Shown here: positions 21,201 through 31,876 of the stretch, piece by piece
Position numbering within the stretch: position 1 is the stretch's first letter
Layout: the number at the start of each line of letters is the position of its first letter
Assembly: GCA_007922195.1 (NCBI GenBank)
Contig: ML681998.1
Span: forward strand, 19,189,906-19,253,905
Direction of reading: 5' to 3'
DNA length: 64,000 nt
From: Podocnemis expansa
Taxonomy: Eukaryota; Chordata; Testudines; Podocnemididae
Translations under genes and position numbers: made by a program
The notes under the pieces: model-generated
Databases searched by the model: none
What the model saw: only the letters and a program-made list of their open reading frames with translations
Told to the model about the DNA's origin: nothing

Positions 21201-23901
21201 ATTTTCCATTTCCATTATTTCCTCTTCTGTGTTTTCTGCACTGGTTCCTTCAAGTCCTTGAAATGGTTTTAAGTGGGAAGTACTGTAGAGCGTCACTAGA
21301 GGTTTCCCATGCCTGTCTTCCAATTTAACTCTTTTACCCACAATACTGGAAACCTTGAATGGTCCACGATACATAGGTTCCAGTGATCCTCCCTTTCTTT
21401 TTTTTCGTCTTGCATTCAGAAGCTTAACAACCTGGCCTACCTGAAATGTTGTTCCATCATGTTTTGAAGGTTTCCTTTTAGCATACTGTTGTTGCTGTCT
21501 TGCTTGTGTTTTTTCTATAGATTTCAAAGCCATTGCACCAGCAGCTTCCTTTGTAGTATCCATATCAATGACATATTTTTTAACACCATGGTCTTTGACT
21601 TCAGTCTCCCTTGGAACCTTTGAAAGGTAATGAGAAAGAGTTATAATGATAAGATTAGGAGTGACAGATGAACATATGTAAGCCATAAACTTGGTTTACT
21701 TCTCTGCATTTACCACATAGTCTTTTGGGAAGTTGTCTGGAAATCTTAGTTCCATTCCAAGTACAATTTGAGATGGTGAAAATCCAGTTGTCATGTTTAC
21801 TCTTGCTCTCATAGCAAACAAAATACCCTTAAGATAGTAATCCCAGTCTGTCCCGGATGGATTGACGTACTTCTGCAGTGCACTGCAACAAAGTTTACAC
21901 AGATTTTTCCAAAAGTTATAAATCGACTGTGATAGAGACTAATGTATTTCACTGTATATTTGACATAGTGAGTAGTGTGTCATGTGCATGCCATGAAAGT
22001 ACATCACAATTATTAACATGCACTGAACCTTCACGATTGGGAAAACAGACCTTCAAAACCACTTGACACTGGCTGCCACTGTAATTGCATGCTTAATGTT
22101 AGGACATCCTTCAAAGAAGTTATCTGTAGCACCAAATTTAAAAATCCCAAAGTTACCTTTTGATGGTTTTGTTGGTGCTTTTTGCCAGCCTGTTTGATCG
22201 TGGATAGTATGGGCTGATGAAAGTACGCTGTATGTGAAATAGTTTGCAGAAATGTTGGTTCAGCTGAAACGAAAAGGTAGTCCATGAAGCTATATAAGGC
22301 ATGGTTAAAAAAATTAGTTTTAAAATTAGTCATTGTTGTTCTATGCAAATACCTGGTCTCACAACCAACATTTCAGTGGACATACCAGAACTAGTATTTG
22401 TTGGAGAATTAAACAGCTCTGGGGATAACCAGAAACTAAAGATTTTACTAGAGCTGAGTAACTTGACAAAAAGCTGGGTTTTGAGAGAATAAAACTACTT
22501 TTTGACAAGAACAGCGTTAAATTATCCACATTTCTGAAACACTACCTGTTCAATGAAAGTCAGATTAATCATATAATACTTGACACCTGATACATCCCTT
22601 GATAAAGCAGTGAAAAGAACATCTGAAAAACATAGATACCTCATTAATAAATTCTGAACCACAGTCTGTCAGAATTCGGTATGGACATCCAAAATGAGAC
22701 ATTAAATCAAAAAGGTACTCTGCCACTGTATCTGCTGACTTATTGGGAAGTGCAAATGCTTCAACCCATCTTGCAAAGTAATCTGTTGCTGTCAGTATAT
22801 ATCTGTTCCCTTTCTTTGTCTCAGGTAAGGGCCCTATGAAATCCATTCCAACCAGTTCCCATGGTTTGGAAACCTGTATGCAGGAGAATCCAGACAGTAG
22901 AACAGGAACTCAGAGAACTAGTTTTCCAAAATAAAGCTAATATCAGATCTTAGTAACAGTTAAACATTGACCTTTGTGCTTTTCAAGGTGGTATCCACAT
23001 TCAGTTCCTTTCCCACTTTTTGGCAATCAGGACATTGTGCAACCTGTTTTAGAAAGAAGAATATACTAATAATATATAATATATATTAACCTTCTTAGAA
23101 AAAGAATCTCTGCTGAGGAAACGAATTCATAATTTCATGTAAAATATACGTGCAATATTATTTTTTGGAATGTAGAGTCAAAAAATAATATTAAAATTTG
23201 TTTTTAAAGACTTTATTATTTTGCATAACAACATACCCAAGCAGCAATGTCGTTTGTCATCCCTGGCCAATAATATCTGGAGGACATTGAAGTTATCGTT
23301 TTGCATGCTCCTTGATGTCCGCCAATGATAATGCTATGGTAATGCCGAAAGAACTTCTTGGCTTCCTTCATGGTCTGTATTACTTCACACTTTCTTCCTT
23401 TTGAGGAATGATACAGTACGTCTCCTGTTATTGGAAAGAAAAAGATCCATCCATAATATATGAAATGTATGATACAAACTGAAGTATCAACAGTTTCTGC
23501 TCATCATAATTTGTATGCATGCAATGAACATGTCAGCACTGTGGCCGTGTGATGAACACATTGAATTAGAAAATGCAATTGAGTTAGACAGAGTTTACAT
23601 TTAATTTTAATGTGTTTTATTTCATGGTTTAAGTGACCTTCTCTTTTTGCAATTTCCATATATCGCCAAGGAGATTTATATCCCGCATAAGGTGAGCAGT
23701 GATTGTCAGAGCTGGAAATAAATTTCATGGGGAAACAGATTAACATGAGGAAAAGTTCCTTGCCTTCCAAAGAATATTTTGCAGCAAGGCGATGCAGAGT
23801 AAATCTTTGTCCTTTACTCATTCCTTCTGGGTATCTGTTGCTTCTCTTATACGCCAAAACCTGGACAATTTTTTCCTCAAATGATTTCCCTGTGTGTTCT
23901 T
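18188..23901 (-). CDS. Multi-exon integrase-Ulp1 peptidase-PHD gene, 5' end unresolved
   Basis: Exons in transcription order (complement): 23764-23901, 23237-23424, 22972-23043, 22640-22873, 22157-22263, 21714-21882, 20807-21617, 20539-20654, 20401-20448, 19927-19998, 19756-19821, 19256-19344, 18805-18913, 18618-18726, 18188-18253. All junctions have AG acceptors and GT donors except the first listed donor, which is GC. Codon phase is conserved through every junction, which gives about 760 residues before the first stop. Domain order: HHCC zinc finger, integrase core, GPF module, acidic linker, Ulp1/C48 peptidase, PHD-like finger. An in-frame TGA at 18652-18654 follows the peptidase, so either the protein ends there or the locus is decaying. 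The first exon with the start codon was not found. It resembles proteins of Ginger/GIN-type integrases (compare GIN1, KRBA2) rather than a retrovirus: no gag, RT or LTR is nearby. Confidence 0.8.
18652..20654 (-). other. Ulp1/SENP-like C48 peptidase module
   Basis: Seven short exons join in frame. Exon 20539-20654 ends CLGDE and exon 20401-20448 starts VIDAYLQCLL, the usual Ulp1 entry motif (DEVI.AYL). Exon 19927-19998 gives ISSVLSTKILEG. Exon 19756-19821 gives LLLPFNTSNHWILV with the catalytic His. Exon 19256-19344 gives KELLIMDPLC with the catalytic Asp. Exon 18805-18913 gives RRQGDEYNCGPIILK with the oxyanion Gln and nucleophile Cys. The last exon continues FAETYLTHEDIS to a TGA. All four active-site positions are present, so SUMO/Ub-like deconjugation is the family expectation; the substrate is unknown. 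Confidence 0.85.
20807..23901 (-). other. Integrase module exons (HHCC, core, GPF)
   Basis: The first two readable exons give an N-terminal region (VLAYKRSNRYPEGMSK) and then the zinc finger: RHYHSIIIGGHQG supplies the two His, and AQCPDCQ in the next exon the two Cys. The core exon 22640-22873 has VGMDFIGPL (first Asp) and ILTDCGSEF (second Asp). Exon 22157-22263 has ISPYYPRSNRLAKSTNKT, where the expected catalytic Glu is Lys (codon at 22180-22182, AAA). Exon 21714-21882 continues with DWDYYLKGILFAMR and TTGFSPSQIVLG. The long exon 20807-21617 carries LEPMYRGPFKV and STSHLKPF, the GPY/F module, then an acidic linker rich in Glu, Asp and Val. Confidence 0.85.
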
Positions 23902-26880
23902 CTCAGAATTAAAATAATAAAAGAAATGAACAACATTGATATTCACATAATTGACAACATTATTAAGCCTTATATCTCCTTTTAATAGTCATTGATCAGC
24001 TATTTGCTACAACTTATGCCTTGCAAACTTAAAAAAAATTATTAATTCCACCTGTATAGATACATTTTCTTTTGTTAAACTGAAAAGGCATTGTTCTGGA
24101 ATGGTTAGGAAATCATTGGCAGTGTGGTCAATGAGTGGTGCGAGAGGACAGGGGCTAAAGAGTCAGTGAGTTGCTGAATGAACAATCAATTGCTTAAGTG
24201 ATGACTGAGACCAGATCCCACCCCCCACAGCACACCTGCAGACATAAGCAGACAGACTTGCTAGTCTTGATTTGGACAGGTCTCTGCTCTGGTTTTGAGC
24301 AGACAGACTGTCACACAGAGGGTAAAGTCTTCAGCCTGGCTGTTCTCACTATTAGGGATGAACCCACCACAGGAAATGTCCTATGACTTCGCTACACATT
24401 GACTCACTGTGTGGACCTTGATTCTGTTACTTATAAAATTGAAACTGTCTCATTACCTGACATAGTGATGTTGTTAAGAGTTTATTTATATCTCAAGGAG
24501 AAATATTTTCAAGATAATCATTTTCTTCAAGTCTAAAGAACATGAAAGAGAAATCCATGTAACATGCACTTCAAATCATAATATGGATAATATACAAGTA
24601 CAATCTTCAGAAACCATAAAACGCTTTTTTAATGTGTTGCCTTTCTGTATGCAGTTTTGAAAGGTACATGGTACAGCATAACACTTTTGGTTAGCAGACT
24701 GTTTTTTAAAGACTGTGAAATTGAATTACATAAGTCTTGTATGATTAGTAATGACTGTGGTGTTAACCACAATTGCCCATCATATTTATGCTCCTTTTTT
24801 AGGGTTACTTTCTTTTGGTGGTGGTGGAGGTTCTAATATGATTACTGAGTTGCTTGTGTCACTTGTATTTCTATATAGAACTTGCTTCTCCTTTCTGCTA
24901 GTTCTCTCCCAATGGTGCAAACTTTGAGGTACTTAAACTTCCCAGGGGTAGGGTCATAAGTGCATCCAAGCAAATGGGTCTACCAACACTCTCAGTTGAA
25001 TGCTTTTATGTCCCTTAACGCAGAAGGCTGTACTACACAGCACTTTACTGCCTCCACCCTGATATGTTGCTAGACTCAATAATGGAGAGGGGTGAAGAGC
25101 AATTTTGAGCTGCTACCCTTATGTGATCCTGGACTCAGTCAGGCAGCATGAGAACAGCACTTTTTAGCTGTCACCCAGATGACACAGGATCACTGTGCAT
25201 TACTGAACACAAAGGAAGTTTTGAGAGACTGACAAGCAGCTTGCTTACAAAAATTACCCTATTGAATGGTTCATAAAACTTTGGCTAATAATAGCTATAT
25301 TCTAAAAGGGGGAAAAATAACCAAACAGTAATAAGATTAATAACCATGCTGAAAAAAAAAATAAGTAGTTACAGCACTACCCAGTTTCCATTGTAGTCTT
25401 GGGGAAATGTAGCCCACTTTGAATACAAAAGCCAGGTTTAGAGTAAGAGAAGGGGGGGGGGGTTCTCTCACCACTCAGTGCAGCTCACCAGGTCCTAGCA
25501 GATACAGTGTTCCACTCAAGGTCTGGAGCGCTGGAGACAGAAAGCACGTCAGGATTAGTGAGAACTGTGAGGTGAAGCTGGGTGATCCCCTGATGGTGTC
25601 TCTGACACAGCAGAACAGATTTTTAAGCTTTGGGGAGGTGCTTTGCAAGGAAGAAAAAAATGGTTCCAGACAGAAGATTAGCATTGTTTTGGGGGAAATG
25701 ACTGAAGAAAATATACCAGAGTTCCTCTGTTTAGGTTGACAATAGAAAGTGATCAGTAATGGCAATGGGTAGCATTTCTTCAAGAGAGCTCACAATAGAA
25801 TGAATACCTTCGGTACTTTGGATTTCAATTCAAGAACTATTGTTGTTCTGATAACTGCTGGGAAGTGTGTGTGCAGACATGGGTTCATTAGCTTCAAGAG
25901 CACAAATGAAACATGAGACAATGCTCACATGCTTTGACTATCCAACAGTTAAGTGTGCATTGTTGCCTTGGAGCTTGGTTATCAATTCAGCATGCTAATT
26001 CTGGTTCCATCCTTGCTGGAAAGGAACTTGCTGCTGCTCATTAAGTGTAACAATGGCTCTCATCAGCAAAGGAGCCGAGGCTGGGAGCTGCCTGAATTCT
26101 ATCACCCTCTTAATTATCACCCTCCTTGTCCAAATGAGTTTAGGTGCGTCTCCCATGGCCTTTACATTGTTTTTGATTTCTGCTTCAAGCAGAAATTGAG
26201 AGTGGATGTGGGACTGAACTCTCTATTGTGTACAAGGCATAAAATAAGGCCCCCACTATTTTCCCTCCCCAGTGGCAGATTTACTAAGCCTTGTGCGGAA
26301 GAACACACTGTCTTTTGTCTCCCCCACCACTTTTCATTCTCTTTTTTGTTACTCATACTACATTATAAGTATTAGGAAATAAATGAAAATAAAGCAGGTA
26401 TGGTTTAATATTTCTTCTCCCACAGATGACTTAAAAATTCCTGAAGGTCTTTCTTTGAAAACTACTTATTGATAACTGTTAGGTAATGGTTTCTATGACC
26501 TTTGGATAAGAGTCTAAAGAAAAAAAATACTATCATCCTTTCCTCAGTTCACTTGAATGAAAATCACTTAGAACAGTTTGATAAGGTTTGGTGTAGATGA
26601 AAGCTTATATTTGCATTTCAGCAGGCATCGACAAATCTGCAGCACATCTAGGAGACAGACCAAAATATGAGGTGCATTGGTGTGTGATAAATAAAGGGCG
26701 CCCTCACCACCCAAAGGCCACTGCTGCTACCAATTCATTTAACACATAAGGTTTCATGGAAGAAAAATTCCAGTTTGCCAGAAACTTGAGTGAGATCACT
26801 TCTGGGGTCACAGCCTATGCCTGGCTTTGGCATTAGGTACCAGTCAGAAAAGTTACATTTGTGGGGGACATGGGTTTTCA
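23902..26880. other. AT-rich intergenic stretch
   Basis: No coding exon was identified, although the missing 5' exon(s) of the minus-strand integrase-peptidase gene are expected somewhere here. A G run lies at about 25452-25461. Confidence 0.4.
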
Positions 26881-26884
26881 TACT

Positions 26885-27118
26885 TTATAGACTCATAGAA
26901 CTGGAAAATACAAAGGTTGTCATTATATTATACTATTTTATATATAAATACTAAATTCTATAGCTTTTCTTACATTATATCATATTGTATTTTAAATATT
27001 TAACAAATTTTATTTTCAATATTATAATTCTTTGTATTCAATTACAATAAATATATTAATTTATATTATTTCATAGTATCATAGAAACATAGAACTGGAA
27101 TGGACCTTATCTAACTCC
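26885..27118 (-). repeat. CR1 3' end remnants
   Basis: Two motifs, tagactcatagaactggaaaa (about 26888) and atcatagaaacatagaactg (about 27079) followed by gaatggacctt, are minus-strand CR1 3' tails. They are separated by AT-rich sequence that may be an expanded ATTCTATG tail. Confidence 0.5.
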
Positions 27119-27749
27119 AACCAGTTTGTTACAAATAGAGACAGGACAGAAAATGTGGCAGTTTGGCCCATCTCACATTCCATGGGAGGGACATCTCCAT
27201 TCCTAATGCTGGAATAGCAGAGTCTGACTCTGCCTTGACTTCCCCCTCTGTGAGTTAGCAAGCAGCACTCCAAACCCCAGGAATTTGGTTCATTTCATAG
27301 TTGAGCTACAGATGCTTACTTGAAACTCATGATACACAGTTGATTGTGTGTGTATGTGTACACGTTTGTGTGTATCTGTGTGTATCTAAATAAATCATGA
27401 CTACAAAATAGTCATGCAAAAATATTCAGTAATTATTGAAATTCAGGATCATTGTTATAAGTAATATAACAGACAGTAAAATATAACAGTGTCAGAACAT
27501 CCATATATGAGAAAGCAATAACCATAGCAAAATGGAATCTTCTTTGGTGGAACAATGGCAAAACAAGCCTTGACAGCAGGACAAGCAATCAGGCAATCTG
27601 GAACAATCCCACAGAAGACAACTGTGCTATAAAAGTTTAAAGCGTTAGAATTAAAAACCACAATAAGAACCACCACAAGTACAATATTAGGAACATAGAT
27701 AACCATGATTAAAATAGTACCATCTACTTACTTATAAGTGACCCTGCCA

Positions 27750-28800
27750 ACAGGTTCGAAGATTTGAGGACTGTGGGGGGCAATCACTGCACCGTGGGGT
27801 ACGGGGTAGATTCGGCGTAAACTTTATTAAAATAGGTATGGGAGTGGGGTGAGTGGTGGGGTGTATACGTCGTGCTTGTCACAGTGGGGTTTTTTTTGTG
27901 AAGTGTTGGGGGGCGCTTAACTTTGGGGAGTGGGGCAGGTTGGGGGGTAATGGGAATTTTCAATTAACCTAGTCTATAATCACAAGCCTACTCACTGTAA
28001 CCTAAAAGGGGTTCCTATAACATATGAATAGAGGGGGTACAATGCAAATTAGTGTGCTGCAGTGGCAGAGAAAATAAGTAACAAGGAAGCCAGGGCCTGA
28101 AGATGAGTGAAGGCATGGGGGCGGGTGTCGAAAGGCATCAGGTTGAGGAGGTGCATGGGGGTTCGGTTAAGGGGACAGAGGCAGGAGAGGGGCTGGACCG
28201 TGCGCGGGGGTATGGGTAACGGGGGGAAGCAGGAGGGGCTGAAAGGGGATTCAGGGGTTTGCGAGGGAGGCAGAGGGGGGCCAAATGGCACGGCAGGGAG
28301 CAGCAACGGGAGAAAAAGGGGGAGAGAGAGAAAGGAGGAGGAGGAGGAGCGGAGGCAGAAGGAGTACAGTGGTGAGGAACAGGGAAGCGGCAGCTGGTGG
28401 GAAGCAGCAGTGGGAAGGCGGAAGGAGGCTATGGGGAAGCGGTGGCGGCAGGCAACGGCAGCGGGAAGGCAGAAGGGTTCGGGGAGCAGCGGCTGGAAGG
28501 GCAGAAGGGGTTCGGGGAAGCGGCAGCGGAAAGCGGCAGAGGACCGGGAGGGCTGGCGGGCAGCCGCGAAAAGCAGCGGCGAGCCGGGTAGGCAGCGGGA
28601 AAGCAAAGGTTTCAGGGGGCTAGAGCAGGGGGGTGAGATGCAGGGGCGGCAAGCCGGGGGGAAGGAGGAGAAGCGGGGAGGTGCTGAAAAGGGGGTTGCA
28701 GGGGAAGGAGGGACTGCAGGAAAGGGAACTGGGTGCAGCAGTGAACTTGGGGCACATGGGGGGGTTCAAGAAATAAAGAGGGGACAAGTAAAGTTCAAAT
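27750..28800. other. G-rich and purine-rich tract
   Basis: Plus strand 28100-28790 is strongly G/A biased (runs of gggg, agcggcagcgg, gaggaggaggagg) with long frames on both strands caused by composition. The block 27770-27960 is G-rich with a minus-strand AATAAAG at about 27820. It lies immediately beyond the LTR-like block and could be its leader, but nothing proves this. Confidence 0.5.
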
Positions 28801-29700
28801 AGAAAAAGTTTATTTAAGTTGGTGAAGTTACAGAGGGGAGGGCAAAAGCAACTTAACCAAACAATTCTAAAGGCTACAAACTAAAGGAAACAATATCACC
28901 TAACTTAATACTACTAAGACTACCAATTAGCCTAATACAGTGTTGCAACTTACAGGGATACTTTTAAAACAAACACAAATGATTCAGGATAAGGAGATAC
29001 ACTGAGCGATACAAAGTAGCGACAGGCAGTTACAGACACCAGAGCTCCTAACACAAACTGAAGTGGCAAACAAAGAAACAGAAAAGGAGAAGACAAAGGA
29101 CACACACAAGCCTGTAAAGCTGGGAAAACAGTTTCAAAGCAGCAGCAAAAACTAGAATAACTTTATTCTTAGAGAAAGGTTGCAGGGTAGACTCTTACCA
29201 CTCCTATTAGCAGCAGCGGCAGCAACATTGCAGGAGGGAGAAGGAGACTCGTAATCAACCGGCAGTTGTACTCGTAGGGGTAACTCGTGGATACGCTCTG
29301 GGGGAAACTCGAGAGCGGAGGAGGTCCGTCTGGGTGATCAGGCCAGGCGAGATGTTGAAAACTGTCCTGCCTGAGCACCCCAGATCCTCAGTTTTTAAAC
29401 TGTGTTTCCTGCCTTTCCCTGATTACAGGGAATGCAGAAAACAATGGTGGTGTGAGTCATACCCTGCAGGACCTTACAGTTAGGCAGAGCCCATCTACAC
29501 CAAGCCCTGCAAAAACAATGGGCACTCAGGGTGGTAACGACCATTGAGTTAAGTTCAAGGGGGCCATCTAGTTAAGGTGAAGGGGCCATCTGTTTCCTTC
29601 ACACATTCTCTATACTTTAGTGATGGCCCAGGAGGGGCAGCCATCAAGGTAATTGCTATGAGTCACAGACTATAAGAAGATATTTGCTATTAAAGTAACT
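28800..29700 (-). mobile_element. Possible LTR, minus orientation
   Basis: On the minus strand the block ends with a TTAAATAAACTTTT polyadenylation-like signal (complement of about 28801-28816), and a TATA-like ttttaaac lies at about 29391. No second LTR, primer-binding site or TSD was identified, so this is tentative. Confidence 0.3.
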
Positions 29701-29877
29701 ACTACATAGCACAAAGACATACAGCCACACAGTGACAACAAAAGTAAATGGTGATGAGGCAAAAGTAACAAATTAAAATTCCATCCAAAAAGAAGCAAAG
29801 CCCTTCCATTCTTAACATGGAAAAGAAAAATGCATGATTCAGGGAATCACAGCAGATAAAACAATTATGTGTGCGCG

Positions 29878-30119
29878 CCAGGAACGTCGCTGGCACCTGG
29901 GGCATGTGCTCCAAGGCTCAGCGCCAGTGTCCTTAGTGTCTGGGCCAGCCCCTGCCTTTCCTGGTCCCAGCCCCAACCCAGCTGGGGATCTGGGGCCCGG
30001 CTGCTGGCAGCAGGAATCTGATACAGGATCAGGCCCGGGGCTCCGGATCATGGCCAGGGAGTGGAGCCCATGCCCGCGCCTGTGCCCCAGGTCTTTTCCC
30101 AGGGCAGTGATGTTCCTGG
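29878..30119. mobile_element. Short GC-rich inverted-terminus element
   Basis: The ends ccaggaacgtcgctgg and ccagggcagtgatgttcctgg are inverted copies. The interior is ggccc-rich and non-coding. Flanks tgtgcgcg and tgtatgct could be an 8-bp TSD altered at CpG sites. The fragment at 1-143 belongs to the same family. Confidence 0.55.
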
Positions 30120-30298
30120 TGTATGCTTATGTCCACATGTAAATTGAGAAGGGGGTGACTAAAAAATTATTCCTGGAATCAAGTCCCCTGTAGTCTCACA
30201 GAATGGCATATCAGAAAGAGAGGAGCTGCTGGCTTAAGGTGTCGGGATGCCTGTGCCTTTCACAAGCCAGCATGGAAGCCAGAGCTGTGTGTCTCCGT

Positions 30299-30573
30299 TA
30301 GGCTTACCAGATGTCAGGCAAAAGGAAGACATGTCCTCCTTTTTACCTTCACATCCTCCACCCAGCAGGCATTTTAAAAACACATGATTTTGCTGTTTTT
30401 TTACTTACAGGGGTTAAAATATGCTGGAATGCCCCAGAACACTCTTTTTTAGGGGGAAGCGTTCTAAGCCCTCCTAAAAACAGAAGAATATTACATGAAT
30501 AGAACAGTTTCTCCTTGTGTCCTCCAAAGTCATCCTTTTCGTACTTCCCTGTCCTCCTTATCTGGTAGCCCTA
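30299..30573. mobile_element. TAGG-TTACCAGAT MITE, copy 1
   Basis: The ends taggcttaccagat and atctggtagcccta are inverted. The sequence is homologous along its whole length to 50701-50982 (shared aaaggaagacatgtcctcct and tgctggaatgccccagaa). No clear TSD. Non-coding. Confidence 0.75.
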
Positions 30574-30765
30574 GCAAAACAAAACTTCCTGTAAGTGGGA
30601 AAATAATAAAGCCCCCCCCCCAACTACTGGAAATCAGGGGAGAGCACTCTCCTTATTGGGGTAGCTATTGTACCCTGTGCCCCATGTGGTGAGTTTGTGC
30701 CCCCCTTCTAAGGGCTGCCAGTGCTCAGCCCAGGGCTGGACGGTGGCTTCTACCCCTTGTCAACT

Positions 30766-31252
30766 TCCAAAGGGGCAGCCCTGTTAGTCTACTCCAGCAA
30801 AAAAACAAGGAGTCCTGTGCCAGGTAAAGACTAACAGATTTATTTTTTGCATGAGCTTCTGTGGGAGAAAAATCCCACTCTGTCAGATGCTTCGAAGATG
30901 GGAGAACTTACAGAATGGAATGAAAATAAACGCAAGGGAGCGCAAAACATAGGATCAGGTCACACAGTAACAGCAAATCAGAGCAGTTGTTTAGGTTCAA
31001 ACCCGGGGAAGGCTGAAGGCCGATTACCTTTTTATTTTTCACATGAGCTTTTGTGGGAGACAATCCCACTTTGTCAGATGCTTTGAGAATGGGTGAACTA
31101 AGTACAGCCATCTTCAAAGCATCTGAGGAAGTGGGATTGTCTCCCACGAAAGCCCATGTGAAAAATAAATCTGTTAGTCATTAACTGCCACACAACTCCT
31201 TTTTTTTTTTTTTCTTTTTGGCTGGACTAGACTCACACAGCTATCCCTTTGG
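30766..31252. mobile_element. Compound foldback Penelope-related element
   Basis: The left terminus cttccaaaggggcagccctg and right terminus cagctatccctttgg are inverted. Between them are a left arm, Penelope-like non-coding sequence (30900-31010), a second left-type arm and a right arm ending in a T run. Flanks taccccttgt and taccttttgc are partly alike, as expected for an old 12-bp TSD. Confidence 0.7.
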
Positions 31253-31299
31253 AAATTACCTTTTGCCTCCTCCCCCCTTTCCTGCCCCTGCCCCCAGTG

Positions 31300-31876
31300 C
31301 CAACCCCCAGCCATTCACACTCCGCTCAGCCCCCGTGAAAAGAGAGCGCTTGGGCTGCCCGCCGCTTCCTCCAGGGCAGGTGACGTCACCAGCACAGCTT
31401 ACCTGGCATGCTCAACGACTCAGCGCATGCGCAGAAGACCCAAAGTCGCGCGACCCGCTGGTCGCCGGCTTTGTTTCAAATCTCGCGCGAGCGGGCGGTT
31501 CGGATCGTGACGCGGCGGCGCGGTGGGGAGGGCGGGAGAGTGACGCGGCGGCGCGGGGGTCGCGCGCTTAGCGCCTCGCTCGCGGAGGTGACGAAGGGGC
31601 GCGCGCTCCCTCACGGGCCGCTGTTGGCCAGGGGCGGGGGCGGCGCGCGAGGTGGGGCCCGGGGCCCAGTCCTGGGCTTCTCCAGCCCCAGGTGCCGCTC
31701 CCCAGGGCGAGGCTGGGCTGGGGACCGGGCGGGGGCGAGTCGCGCCCACCTGGGCCAGGCCCGGGCGGTGCTTGTGCTTGTGCCTGGCAGGCGGCCTCTC
31801 CCAGTCCCGTTTTCTGGCCTTTGCACGGCAGTGACAGTTAAACTGCTAAGCAAATTTCCTCTGCTTCTTTTTGCAG
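31300..31876 (+). promoter_or_regulatory. FZD6: CpG-rich promoter and 5' untranslated exon region of FZD6
   Basis: GC-rich DNA with many CpGs directly upstream of the FZD6 coding exon. A palindromic CRE-type site tgacgtca lies at 31381-31388 and an NRF1-type palindrome gcgcatgcgc at 31423-31432. A ctcgcgcgag motif follows at about 31480. There is no TATA box. A non-coding exon 1 is expected here; candidate donors include gag|gtgacg near 31587, but the exact exon is not fixed. The intron end is clear: ttctttttgcag at 31865-31876. Confidence 0.75.

Noticed and set aside
28107..28802. 231-codon plus-strand open frame and a 185-codon minus-strand frame
   Set aside because: Both arise from G/A-rich low complexity; no domain, and the frames mirror each other.
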